A stretch of DNA of 23,488 nt from a virus, in the IMG/VR virus record IMGVR_UViG_3300007512_000208, positions 1 to 23,488 of that record, one strand, 5' to 3'. The notes beneath the pieces were generated by a model. It worked only from the letters and a program-made list of their open reading frames with translations. It did not search any database and was not told the DNA's origin. The position numbers and the translations under genes were made by a program. Of the stretch, positions 1 to 5,964 are shown one piece after another; positions within the stretch are counted from its first letter, which is position 1, and each line of letters begins with the position of its first letter.

Positions 1-743
1 TGTGCTTTGAGAGGTTTCTCGACCGAGGCGCAGAAATCTACAACTTCATCGATGGTATATGCCTTTTCTTCAGCGAGAAATGACAGTCTCTTCGCTATTG
101 TTGGTATTCCAACCGCTGGGACACCTTCGAGGTTGTCGGACTTGTCTCCAGCGATAGCTCTTGCCAGAGCAAAGTTTGTTGGATGAATGCCATAGTTCTC
201 AAGGATGCGATGTTTGTTTGCAATCTCCGGAGGAAGACCGGACTTGTGCGGGGGTCGATATATAATAGTTTTATCGTCGCAGAGCTGATAAAAATCTTTA
301 TCTGCTGAGAATATTACCTTTTGCCAGTTAATATACTTTGGGTGCTGAACGACAAAAGATATAATGTCGTCTGCTTCAACACTGTCCAACATCAACTGGA
401 CTGTTGGCATCTCGTTGAGGATTTGAACGAGGAGTTGTTGTTGCCAAATTTTATTCTTTAAACTCTCCTCGGCGGTTAGAGTATTAACATCTCCTCGGTT
501 GAAACGAATCGGGCTTCGACCTTCTTTATAGTTTTTATTAAGAGCCTTCCTCTTGTTCGAACCTCCTGCCCCGTCCCAACATACGATGATGCCGTCAGGC
601 TTTGTTTCTCGAACAACCTTTTGAAGAATCTTGAGAAAACCAACTGTGCCGCCGATTGGCTTGCCATTGGTTGAGAGGCTTGGATTAACAATCCAAGCTC
701 TTGTAAACATATTTAGTGCGTCAACGACAAGAAGCCGATTCAT
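1..743 (-). CDS. rnh: T4 RNase H-type 5'-3' nuclease (partial, 3' end outside window)
   Basis: I translated this open frame by hand from the ATG at 743; it runs 247 codons to the window edge without a stop. It belongs to the 5' nuclease family (T4 RNase H, DNA polymerase I N-terminal domain), which removes RNA primers and 5' flaps during lagging-strand synthesis. The metal-binding acidic residues are all visible: D8 (VVDALN), D57 (CWDGAG), E123/D125/D126 (SVEADD), D148 and D150 (SADKDF), D200 and D203 (GDKSDN), followed by the helix-three-turn-helix segment EGVPAVGIPTIAKR. T4 RNase H is about 305 residues, so perhaps 50-60 are missing. The start follows AGAGGTGA closely and lies 17 bases after the lipoprotein gene. 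The separate nuclease complements the polymerase at 4740-5927, which lacks this domain. Confidence 0.9.
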   Translation of the reverse strand, partial: MNRLLVVDALNMFTRAWIVNPSLSTNGKPIGGTVGFLKILQKVVRETKPDGIIVCWDGAGGSNKRKALNKNYKEGRSPIRFNRGDVNTLTAEESLKNKIWQQQLLVQILNEMPTVQLMLDSVEADDIISFVVQHPKYINWQKVIFSADKDFYQLCDDKTIIYRPPHKSGLPPEIANKHRILENYGIHPTNFALARAIAGDKSDNLEGVPAVGIPTIAKRLSFLAEEKAYTIDEVVDFCASVEKPLKA

Positions 744-760
744 TATTCACCTCTGTTATC

Positions 761-1144
761 TTAATACCTGTACGTTCTGCGAACTGTCTTGCGGCGTAAT
801 TTTCCACGATTGTTATAGCGACGTGTTACAACGCGCTTTTTCAAACGTGGGCGGTGATGGCGACGCTGCACTCGAACTCTATTGTGGTAGCGAACACGGT
901 GGTGGTGTCGTCGATGGACACGGTGGTATCGACGGTGTTGATATCTGGTGTAGGGTGTCCAGTGGTGAGTGTTCACGTTGTGGACCTCTACGTGAGCTGG
1001 AAGGTGTGAAGTATATACCACAGAGTGTGGCTCCACCACCTCAACTCCCGCGTAACAGCCAGAGGTAGCAAACATCATACCGCTTGTTAATATATATAAA
1101 ATACACATTTTCAAAATGTTCTCCTTTTTATTAACCCTATTCAT
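761..1144 (-). CDS. Predicted lipoprotein, extremely His/Arg/Tyr-rich, function unknown
   Basis: The product is 127 residues from the ATG at 1144, which has AGGAG six bases upstream and overlaps the end of the DpnI-like gene by 8 bases. A TTG at 1117 is an alternative, also with AGGAG six bases upstream, giving MKMCILYILTSGMMFATSGC as a compact signal peptide; an ATG at 1111 is less likely. Either way there is a hydrophobic segment ending in the lipobox-like SGC, which suggests lipidation and transport to the envelope. The first 35 or so mature residues are ordinary; the remainder is dominated by His, Arg and Tyr (for example HRRYHRVHRRHHHRVRYH) and is strongly basic. I recognise no family. 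An envelope role such as superinfection exclusion, lysis or metal/polyanion binding is speculation. It is not Pro-rich like classic Rz1 spanins. Confidence 0.65.
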   Translation of the reverse strand: MNRVNKKENILKMCILYILTSGMMFATSGCYAGVEVVEPHSVVYTSHLPAHVEVHNVNTHHWTPYTRYQHRRYHRVHRRHHHRVRYHNRVRVQRRHHRPRLKKRVVTRRYNNRGKLRRKTVRRTYRY

Positions 1145-1643
1145 TTGCAACTCCTGTGCCAAAATTAACAACATCTTTATTAAACTTAAAATTACAACCC
1201 TGCCATCCTGCTCGTCTAGCATTTTTGCTTAGTGGTTTTCTGGGAATGATGTTGTCTTTTGTTATGTCTTCCTTGAAAACTGTTCCAACTTTTTTAATCT
1301 GAGAGGATTCCTTGTCATATTCAACAAGAATTAGATTCCATTTCTTCTCTTCTTCGAGAGAGGATAGCGTTGTACGATACTCTGCGCCAATAAACCCAAT
1401 TGTTCCGTCTCTTTTTTCAAAAGATTTTTTATGAGCCTTCACTTGAAAGAGTTCATCACAGCCGTTACAACGATGATCAACAGACTTCTCATTTGCTGTG
1501 AGCTTTTCTAGGGCTCCGACGCTGCAAGCTGGACAAGCATAGTTGTCGGAAATCCAATACTCACAGGCTTCTCCGTAGATTCTAGAAGGCGTCTTCCAGT
1601 GAGAGGGGATTTTATTAAGTGACTCTTTTAAAGAATTATTCAT
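1137..1643 (-). CDS. DpnI-like restriction endonuclease domain (PD-(D/E)XK, zinc-containing)
   Basis: The 168-residue product matches, by recall, the catalytic domain of DpnI, the enzyme that cuts N6-adenine-methylated GATC. Shared features in order: zinc-site cysteines C37-x2-C40 and C59-x2-C62 (DpnI C34/C37, C56/C59); D56 in the position of catalytic D53; Q67-V-K69 in the position of E64-L-K66 with identical spacing; and near-identical IIPRKPL then ARRAGWQGCN (residues 132-151; DpnI has IIQRPPL and ARRAGWIGCN). The DpnI C-terminal winged-helix domain is absent. The Glu-to-Gln change at the metal site is notable and leaves activity uncertain. The start at 1643 follows GAGGT and overlaps the preceding stop as ATGA, so translation is probably coupled; a longer frame from 1691 has no such support. 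Possible roles are degradation of methylated host DNA or attack on rival phages; both are inference. Confidence 0.85.
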   Translation of the reverse strand: MNNSLKESLNKIPSHWKTPSRIYGEACEYWISDNYACPACSVGALEKLTANEKSVDHRCNGCDELFQVKAHKKSFEKRDGTIGFIGAEYRTTLSSLEEEKKWNLILVEYDKESSQIKKVGTVFKEDITKDNIIPRKPLSKNARRAGWQGCNFKFNKDVVNFGTGVANE

Positions 1644-1819
1644 TTTCTTACCTCGCTCAACAAAGTTAATTGATCTACATAGTAGATCCAAGGAGTGTTG
1701 TCTCGAATACGATGAATAACAACCTCTCCTGTCGAGGGTAGAGTTTGGATGACAACTGCCAATTCTTCATTTAGTCCGTCTTGGTTGTCAGCTATCTTAA
1801 CCAAATCTCCAACCTTCAT
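1640..1819 (-). CDS. Small conserved-looking protein, possible SH3-like beta barrel
   Basis: The 59-residue product from the ATG at 1819 begins MKVGDLVKIADNQ and continues with alternating hydrophobic residues (ELAVVIQTL, EVVIHRI, IYYVDQLTLL), the pattern of a small all-beta domain of the SH3/KOW type common in phage small proteins; this is inference from sequence pattern. A longer start at 1867, inside the end of the recombinase gene, would add the basic stretch MKKLLNFFKKRKYNIK. I prefer 1819 because the product then starts with the domain, but the ribosome-binding site is weak in both cases. It ends in an ATGA overlap with the DpnI-like gene, so the two are probably co-translated. Function unknown. 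Confidence 0.6.
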   Translation of the reverse strand: MKVGDLVKIADNQDGLNEELAVVIQTLPSTGEVVIHRIRDNTPWIYYVDQLTLLSEVRK

Positions 1820-1825
1820 TTTAAT

Positions 1826-1854
1826 ATTATACTTTCTCTTTTTAAAAAAGTTAA
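1826..1854 (-). promoter_or_regulatory. Candidate sigma70-type promoter
   Basis: On the sense strand, TTAACT (1854-1849) is followed after 17 bases by a perfect TATAAT (1831-1826). The predicted transcription start falls on the A of the ATG at 1819, which would give a leaderless mRNA for the 59-residue gene. The same transcript would supply the DpnI-like, lipoprotein and 5' nuclease genes, which otherwise depend on readthrough past the terminator at 2977-3003. The region is AT-rich, so chance is possible. Confidence 0.4.
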
Positions 1855-2963
1855 GAAGTTTCTTCATCCCCGTCGTAAAAGTTCTCCGCGTCACCTGTGC
1901 GCTCATGAAACTTAAGAACAATTTCCTCGTCCATTATTTCAAGAATGCGTTTGCGGAATTTTTCGACCTTTAGTTTTTCAAGCCAGCCTGATGATTGGAA
2001 CTTTTCTTGTGTACCGTCCGCATACGTTAATGTCCACCAAGTACCAGTCTTAATGTGTGGAGAAGATTTAACTGCTTCAAGCCAAGACTCTTCATCCATC
2101 ACGCCGACCTCTTCTCCCCACAATATCTTAAAGAAACAATTGCGTCCCTGCGTTCCAAAGCGGCTCTTCTCAAGCTTTACTTTAACCTCTGAGCCTATCC
2201 TGTATCCTTTGTCGTCGGTAACAAAGGAGGCTTTTGACTTCCTGCCAGTCAACCAGACTCTCAAAGAATAAGTATATATTAAAGCTTTGCCTCCGGGGGT
2301 GACGTAAGGTGTCGTCATCGCCTCTGCCGGTGAGCGAGTTATGTTTGTTTTTAACTGGTTTAAGACCAGCAATGTTGATTGTGAGTTTGCAATCGGGACC
2401 GTAAGTTTCGACATTCCCTTTGCTAAAATTCTTGGCTTGACTGCCATTGACGACTGAGGATTAAAATCTCCTTCAATATCTGATATCGAGGGGGTTAGTG
2501 CCAAAGAGTCCCAGATAAACAGCATCCGATTTTCATTGGAACCTAACAACTCCTCAATTGTCTCTAACACAAACTCAACAGATGTTGCCTGCACGTACAA
2601 TACATTGTCCACATTGCACCCTGCCTTCTCAAGAAAGCCGGGATCAATTGCAGACTCCGAATCAAAATAAATAACATCAATGCCCATCTTCTGAGCGTTG
2701 GCTGCAATCTGAGCGGCCATATAACTTTTGCCCGTTGATTCTAGGCCAGCAATCTCTGTGACCTTTCCAACTGGAACTCCTGCAACCTGCCCTCGGCAGA
2801 TAATGGAATCCAACCACCTTGAACCTGTCGGTATCCAGCTCCTAACAATCGTTGGACTGTTCTCGTTGAGATTGTGTGCGACGTTCATTCCTGCCTTTTT
2901 ATTGACAAGTTTGCGCATGTCCGCGATTGAAAGCTTTCCTGCTTTCTCTTTCTTTGAAACCAT
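1851..2963 (-). CDS. uvsX: UvsX/RecA-type recombinase
   Basis: The 370-residue product is an ATP-dependent strand-exchange protein that forms filaments on ssDNA and drives recombination, repair and recombination-dependent replication. Walker A is GLESTGKS (73-80), the catalytic-glutamate segment is YFDSES (99-104), and Walker B is MLFIWD (147-152). The segment VLNQLKTN followed by TTPYVTPGGKAL corresponds to the L2 DNA-binding loop region of RecA/UvsX. The length is close to T4 UvsX (about 390). The C-terminus is acidic (DAENFYDGDEE). AAAAGGAG stands just before the ATG and directly abuts the U-tract of the upstream terminator. Its natural partner, the gp32-type protein, is the preceding gene. 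Confidence 0.93.
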   Translation of the reverse strand: MVSKKEKAGKLSIADMRKLVNKKAGMNVAHNLNENSPTIVRSWIPTGSRWLDSIICRGQVAGVPVGKVTEIAGLESTGKSYMAAQIAANAQKMGIDVIYFDSESAIDPGFLEKAGCNVDNVLYVQATSVEFVLETIEELLGSNENRMLFIWDSLALTPSISDIEGDFNPQSSMAVKPRILAKGMSKLTVPIANSQSTLLVLNQLKTNITRSPAEAMTTPYVTPGGKALIYTYSLRVWLTGRKSKASFVTDDKGYRIGSEVKVKLEKSRFGTQGRNCFFKILWGEEVGVMDEESWLEAVKSSPHIKTGTWWTLTYADGTQEKFQSSGWLEKLKVEKFRKRILEIMDEEIVLKFHERTGDAENFYDGDEETS

Positions 2964-2976
2964 TCTTTCTCCTTTT

Positions 2977-3003
2977 AAAAAAAACGGGGGGCCGAAGCCC
3001 CCC
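2977..3003 (-). terminator. Rho-independent terminator with CUUCGG tetraloop
   Basis: The sense strand reads GGGGGGC, loop TTCG, GCCCCCC, then G and eight T residues: a 7-bp all-GC stem with the exceptionally stable C(UUCG)G loop and a U-tract. It begins 14 bases after the ssDNA-binding protein stop and ends immediately before the AAAAGGAG of the recombinase gene. T4 is known for such CUUCGG intercistronic hairpins. No space exists for a promoter between it and the recombinase gene, so it must act as a partial terminator or 3'-end stabiliser, or be bypassed. Confidence 0.92.
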
Positions 3004-3017
3004 TAGCTACACACAAA

Positions 3018-3806
3018 TTATGCGTTGGCTGACAAAAGCTCGTCAAATGACGCTTCTACAGAATTGACTTCATCCGACGTGGAAGTGGGTTCGCTACTGC
3101 TCTTATTGCCGTAACGGGTCGTCTCAGATGAAGTGGTTTCGGAATCATCCTCATCAAGCAAATACTCATCCAGCATTGCTCGAACCTCTTCTGTTGATTT
3201 GCGCTCAAACAGTCCATCAAAATCTGGAATGTTGTCGAGCATTTCCGCACATTGTGTCGCATCTAAATCCTCGCAAAGTGGGGAACTTCGGCGGCGGGGA
3301 GTCAATTTAGTTTGAGGAAATGATGCTCCTGCTGGCTTTCCATACGAAAGCACAAGATCGGTTCCTTCATCAACGTCCGTGATGTCTCCGTACTCGGGAT
3401 TCAATACCAAAGACAGCAGACTTTCATAAGCCATCTTCCCATATCCCCAAACACGCACACCATCAACCTCTTCGCCTCGGACGAGGACGGGAGAGAAGAA
3501 ACGTTGACGGGCGAAGAACTTTTTCGCCTCTTTAATACTCTCAGGAGTCTTCTCGTTGTAGAGCTTTGTTGCAAAGTTACAAACAGGGCACTCATCTCCA
3601 AAGTTACGCTTTGGACACAAGAAGCCGGAATTCGCACCCACATTATAGTGGAAGTGAAAATCTTTAAACGGGTCTCCATCAGCCGTTGGCACAATTCGAA
3701 TGGTTTGTTCGCCATCTTGGGGTCGCCAGAAATCTTTATTTTTGCCGCCGCCATTATTTTTAAGCGAATCCATTCTTTCTTTCATTTTGGTCATATCTAA
3801 AGTCAT
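3018..3806 (-). CDS. 32: gp32-type single-stranded DNA-binding protein
   Basis: The 262-residue product is a T4 gp32-type protein that coats ssDNA at the fork and in recombination. The zinc site is visible as H51, C64, C73 and C76 (FLCPKRNFGDECPVC); the spacing H-x12-C-x8-C-x2-C closely resembles H64/C77/C87/C90 of T4 gp32. The N-terminal part is basic (MTKMKERMDSLKNNGGGKNK), as expected for the cooperative-binding arm. The C-terminus has an acidic block (YLLDEDDSE) followed by a Ser/Thr/Glu-rich tail ending FDELLSANA, equivalent to the acidic domain that recruits other replication proteins. T4 gp32 is 301 residues. AAGGAG lies 11 bases before the ATG, behind an extended -10 promoter, and a strong terminator follows, so it may form a highly expressed single-gene transcript. 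Confidence 0.88.
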   Translation of the reverse strand: MTLDMTKMKERMDSLKNNGGGKNKDFWRPQDGEQTIRIVPTADGDPFKDFHFHYNVGANSGFLCPKRNFGDECPVCNFATKLYNEKTPESIKEAKKFFARQRFFSPVLVRGEEVDGVRVWGYGKMAYESLLSLVLNPEYGDITDVDEGTDLVLSYGKPAGASFPQTKLTPRRRSSPLCEDLDATQCAEMLDNIPDFDGLFERKSTEEVRAMLDEYLLDEDDSETTSSETTRYGNKSSSEPTSTSDEVNSVEASFDELLSANA

Positions 3807-3861
3807 ATTATTTTTTTCTCCTTTAAAGTCAAAATAGCCAATATTCTATCTTGCTGGTTTT

Positions 3862-3870
3862 ATTATATCA
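3862..3870 (-). promoter_or_regulatory. Extended -10 promoter for the ssDNA-binding protein gene
   Basis: The sense strand reads TGATATAAT, a perfect TGn extended -10 plus TATAAT, 55 bases upstream of the gp32-type start in the 79-base gap after the tubulin-like gene. The -35 region (TTTAAT at 17 bases) is poor, as is usual for extended -10 promoters. The site suits early or middle transcription by host sigma70; no clear MotA box was found. Confidence 0.6.
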
Positions 3871-3885
3871 TATACTGAACAAGAA

Positions 3886-4743
3886 TTAAATACCTTTTTC
3901 ATTATTCTGGACCATTGAGGCGCGCGGAAAAGAATAAACAAGAGTGTTCTCGTATTGGGTTGAAAATATTCCGAAGCTTGTTTTCATTTCTTCGTATTCT
4001 ATTTTGCTTTTTACTTGATCAACAACCCTGCTTAACAATTTTCCATCCTCGTCCAGAACTTTATCTGGCATTGCATAATAGTATCGTATATCTCGTATCT
4101 TGTCAAGAGGAAAAAACAACTTTTCTTCACCATTTTCATAATTAATCAAACCAAACGTTGTTATTCGAAGCGATGGGATACCCTCTGAGGAGAACGTATC
4201 AATCACAGGCTCTGAATGTTTGAACACATTAATCATATGAAAGGTGGAAGCTATTGTTTCATTCACCCTGTCGTAATACTCTCGAATGGGAACGTCTCCA
4301 ACCACTTGAGACATCTGCTTGTTTGACACGAGGACCACTTTTTCGAACACTCCGGAGCGCGCATACTCCTGCATCACCCCGAACATTAAATTGTCTTGTT
4401 TCTTTTTAACCTCTCCCAACAACTCTCGGTCGGGCTGAATATAAAGTATTGTAATTTTGCATTTCTTTTTTGCAAGCTGTTCTAGAATGCGCAGTGCAGC
4501 ACCAGATACAGACCCGCAAGAACTAATGAACAGGACATCTTTCTTTGTTACTCCTTTAAAAAAAGTTCGAATCTTTAGCGCTGGGCATTCTTTCTCGTAT
4601 TTCTCGGGATGATTGTGAAGAGGCATATCAAAACACCTCTTACCTTTCAGTCCGACATCCAATTTAAAAACATTATATTGCGGGTATTGCTCTAGCTTCT
4701 CAGCAATGTTGCAGCCTGCCGCTCCAAGTCCAATAATAATCAT
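3886..4743 (-). CDS. Divergent tubulin/FtsZ-superfamily protein
   Basis: The 285-residue product has the layout of a tubulin/FtsZ nucleotide-binding domain. A first beta strand leads into the glycine loop IIIGLGAAGCN (2-12; compare GVGGGGSN in FtsZ). DVLFISSCGSVSGAALRILEQL (69-90; core 74-82) occupies the place of the G-box GGGTGTGA and its helix. KITILYIQP (96-104) fits the next strand. REYYDRVNETIASTFHMINVF (154-174; core YYDRVNETIA) resembles the base-contacting segment and helix H7, recalling DNEA in tubulins. The family's T7 loop NxDxxD is reduced to EPVIDTF (178-184), and most G-box glycines are lost, so GTPase activity may be weak or altered. Phage relatives of known role are PhuZ and TubZ; this protein is shorter and does not obviously belong to either. 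It overlaps the polymerase stop as ATGA. I infer a filament or nucleotide-binding role linked to replication. The fold assignment is by motif reading. Confidence 0.65.
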   Translation of the reverse strand: MIIIGLGAAGCNIAEKLEQYPQYNVFKLDVGLKGKRCFDMPLHNHPEKYEKECPALKIRTFFKGVTKKDVLFISSCGSVSGAALRILEQLAKKKCKITILYIQPDRELLGEVKKKQDNLMFGVMQEYARSGVFEKVVLVSNKQMSQVVGDVPIREYYDRVNETIASTFHMINVFKHSEPVIDTFSSEGIPSLRITTFGLINYENGEEKLFFPLDKIRDIRYYYAMPDKVLDEDGKLLSRVVDQVKSKIEYEEMKTSFGIFSTQYENTLVYSFPRASMVQNNEKGI

Positions 4744-5927
4744 ATCTTTAACTCTTTCATTTCTCCAAAGCTTTTTCCAGCGGACACGTTAACAAGGAAC
4801 TTTCCAAGTTCAGTGTCGGCGAACATGTTCTTTAATTTTACCAAATCTCGCATATCTTTTTCAGAAAAATCTAAAACAAGAGAGTCGTGCAGCGAAAAGG
4901 CGACATAAGAATCCTTACCTTCTAGACTTTCCCACACTTTAATCATCTGCCTTAAAAATAAATCGGCAGCGGTTGACTGAACAGTATAGTTGAGCGCGTG
5001 ATGCTCTCCTGCTGGGATTATTCTGTCGAACGCTGTCTTAACCTGTTTCCCGTCCCAATGTTTTTTCAGTAGCGCGCCCCTGTCATACATTTTATTGGAA
5101 AGAGTGTCCTTGGACTCGGGATTATACAGCCATGAAAAGATTCTTTTCTTAGCTTCCTCTCTCGTTAGCTTATTACCATAAACATTCTTTATGTTCCATT
5201 CGTGGATATCTTCTTGAGGTTGTCCCTTTCCTAAAAGCGCAATCATTACACGGAGTTCCATTGCGTTAAAGTCAAACTCAACAAACCAATCATTGTTCGG
5301 TTTAAGCACTTTCCGGTACGTCTTGTCCATTGTCAGAATTGGGAACGAGCCCTTCTGAGTTGATAGTCTCCCAGTCTTTGTTCCAAACATATCATATTTG
5401 ATATATTTTCCTTTGTTTTTGTACTTCTTGCAGAACTGATGGACTCTGACCTCGTGCATTCTACCCCTTAAAGCCAACACATCAACATTTAATTTTTTAT
5501 ATCTGATTTCCGTTAGAACCTTCTTGAGAGAAAGCAGAAAATCATAGTTGTCTGGTCTTTCAAAGTTCAATAAAACATACTCTGTAATTTTATTCTTGAC
5601 GGCGCAATAATCTACAAGGAATCTCTTGGGAACCATATCAAAAAAACAATGTTCTTCTAAATTCAGCTTGGCCTCTTCCATTGATCGGTGATATGCTCTA
5701 AGCTTACCGTAAGACTCTTCCCACTCTGGACGTAGGTAGTCTGGACAGACTTGATCGAGTGTTTGCCCTCCGCAAAACAGTTGTGCGTATTCAATGTTAT
5801 TGAATTTACCTAAGAACTCTGTATAGTTCCAAGTTCTTGTTGGGTCTTTTGGGAGTTTTTTGAAAAGCTTGGCGTTGTAGTAGGCAGTAACGCACTGATT
5901 CTTATCATCAAGTGTTTGAAAAATCAT
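4740..5927 (-). CDS. Family A DNA polymerase, polymerase domain only
   Basis: The 395-residue product carries the family A polymerase motifs in order: TKTGRLSTQKGSFPIL (183-198, the template-contacting RLSS-type motif); motif A FVEFDFNAMELR (215-226) with metal ligand D219; the O-helix R256-x3-K260-x3-F264-x3-Y268, exactly the register of R754/K758/F762/Y766 in E. coli Pol I; ALNYTVQSTAADLFLRQMI (311-329); and motif C SLHDSLVLDF (345-354) with D348. Motif C has HDS in place of the usual HDE. F264 predicts discrimination against dideoxynucleotides. No 3'-5' exonuclease domain is present, and the N-terminal 180 residues are too short and unlike it; the 5' nuclease is a separate gene at 1-743. 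It replaces the family B gp43 of T4. Only AGGA one base before the ATG serves as a ribosome site, which fits the nearly leaderless promoter at 5937-5964. A proofreading subunit may lie outside the window. Confidence 0.9.
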   Translation of the reverse strand: MIFQTLDDKNQCVTAYYNAKLFKKLPKDPTRTWNYTEFLGKFNNIEYAQLFCGGQTLDQVCPDYLRPEWEESYGKLRAYHRSMEEAKLNLEEHCFFDMVPKRFLVDYCAVKNKITEYVLLNFERPDNYDFLLSLKKVLTEIRYKKLNVDVLALRGRMHEVRVHQFCKKYKNKGKYIKYDMFGTKTGRLSTQKGSFPILTMDKTYRKVLKPNNDWFVEFDFNAMELRVMIALLGKGQPQEDIHEWNIKNVYGNKLTREEAKKRIFSWLYNPESKDTLSNKMYDRGALLKKHWDGKQVKTAFDRIIPAGEHHALNYTVQSTAADLFLRQMIKVWESLEGKDSYVAFSLHDSLVLDFSEKDMRDLVKLKNMFADTELGKFLVNVSAGKSFGEMKELKI

Positions 5928-5936
5928 ATCCTGTAT

Positions 5937-5964
5937 ATAATAACATATTTTCTCTAATAGTCAA
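5937..5964 (-). promoter_or_regulatory. Candidate sigma70 promoter for the polymerase-tubulin pair
   Basis: On the sense strand TTGACT (5964-5959) is followed after 16 bases by TATTAT (5942-5937), preceded by TG in the extended -10 position (5945-5944). Each hexamer matches consensus at five of six positions. It overlaps the last codons of the 441-residue gene. The predicted start is near 5930, only about three bases before the polymerase ATG, implying a nearly leaderless mRNA. The placement makes sense for separating replication genes from late structural genes. Confidence 0.5.

Noticed and set aside
631-1068. Plus-strand open frame of 145 codons opposite the lipoprotein gene
   Set aside because: It is the reverse of the His/Arg-rich repeat-like codons; it lacks a ribosome site and the minus-strand frame has a signal peptide, good ribosome sites and consistent neighbours.
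3056-3262. Minus-strand out-of-frame ORF of 68 codons inside the ssDNA-binding protein gene
   Set aside because: It lies wholly within a well-supported gene, in another frame, without start signals.
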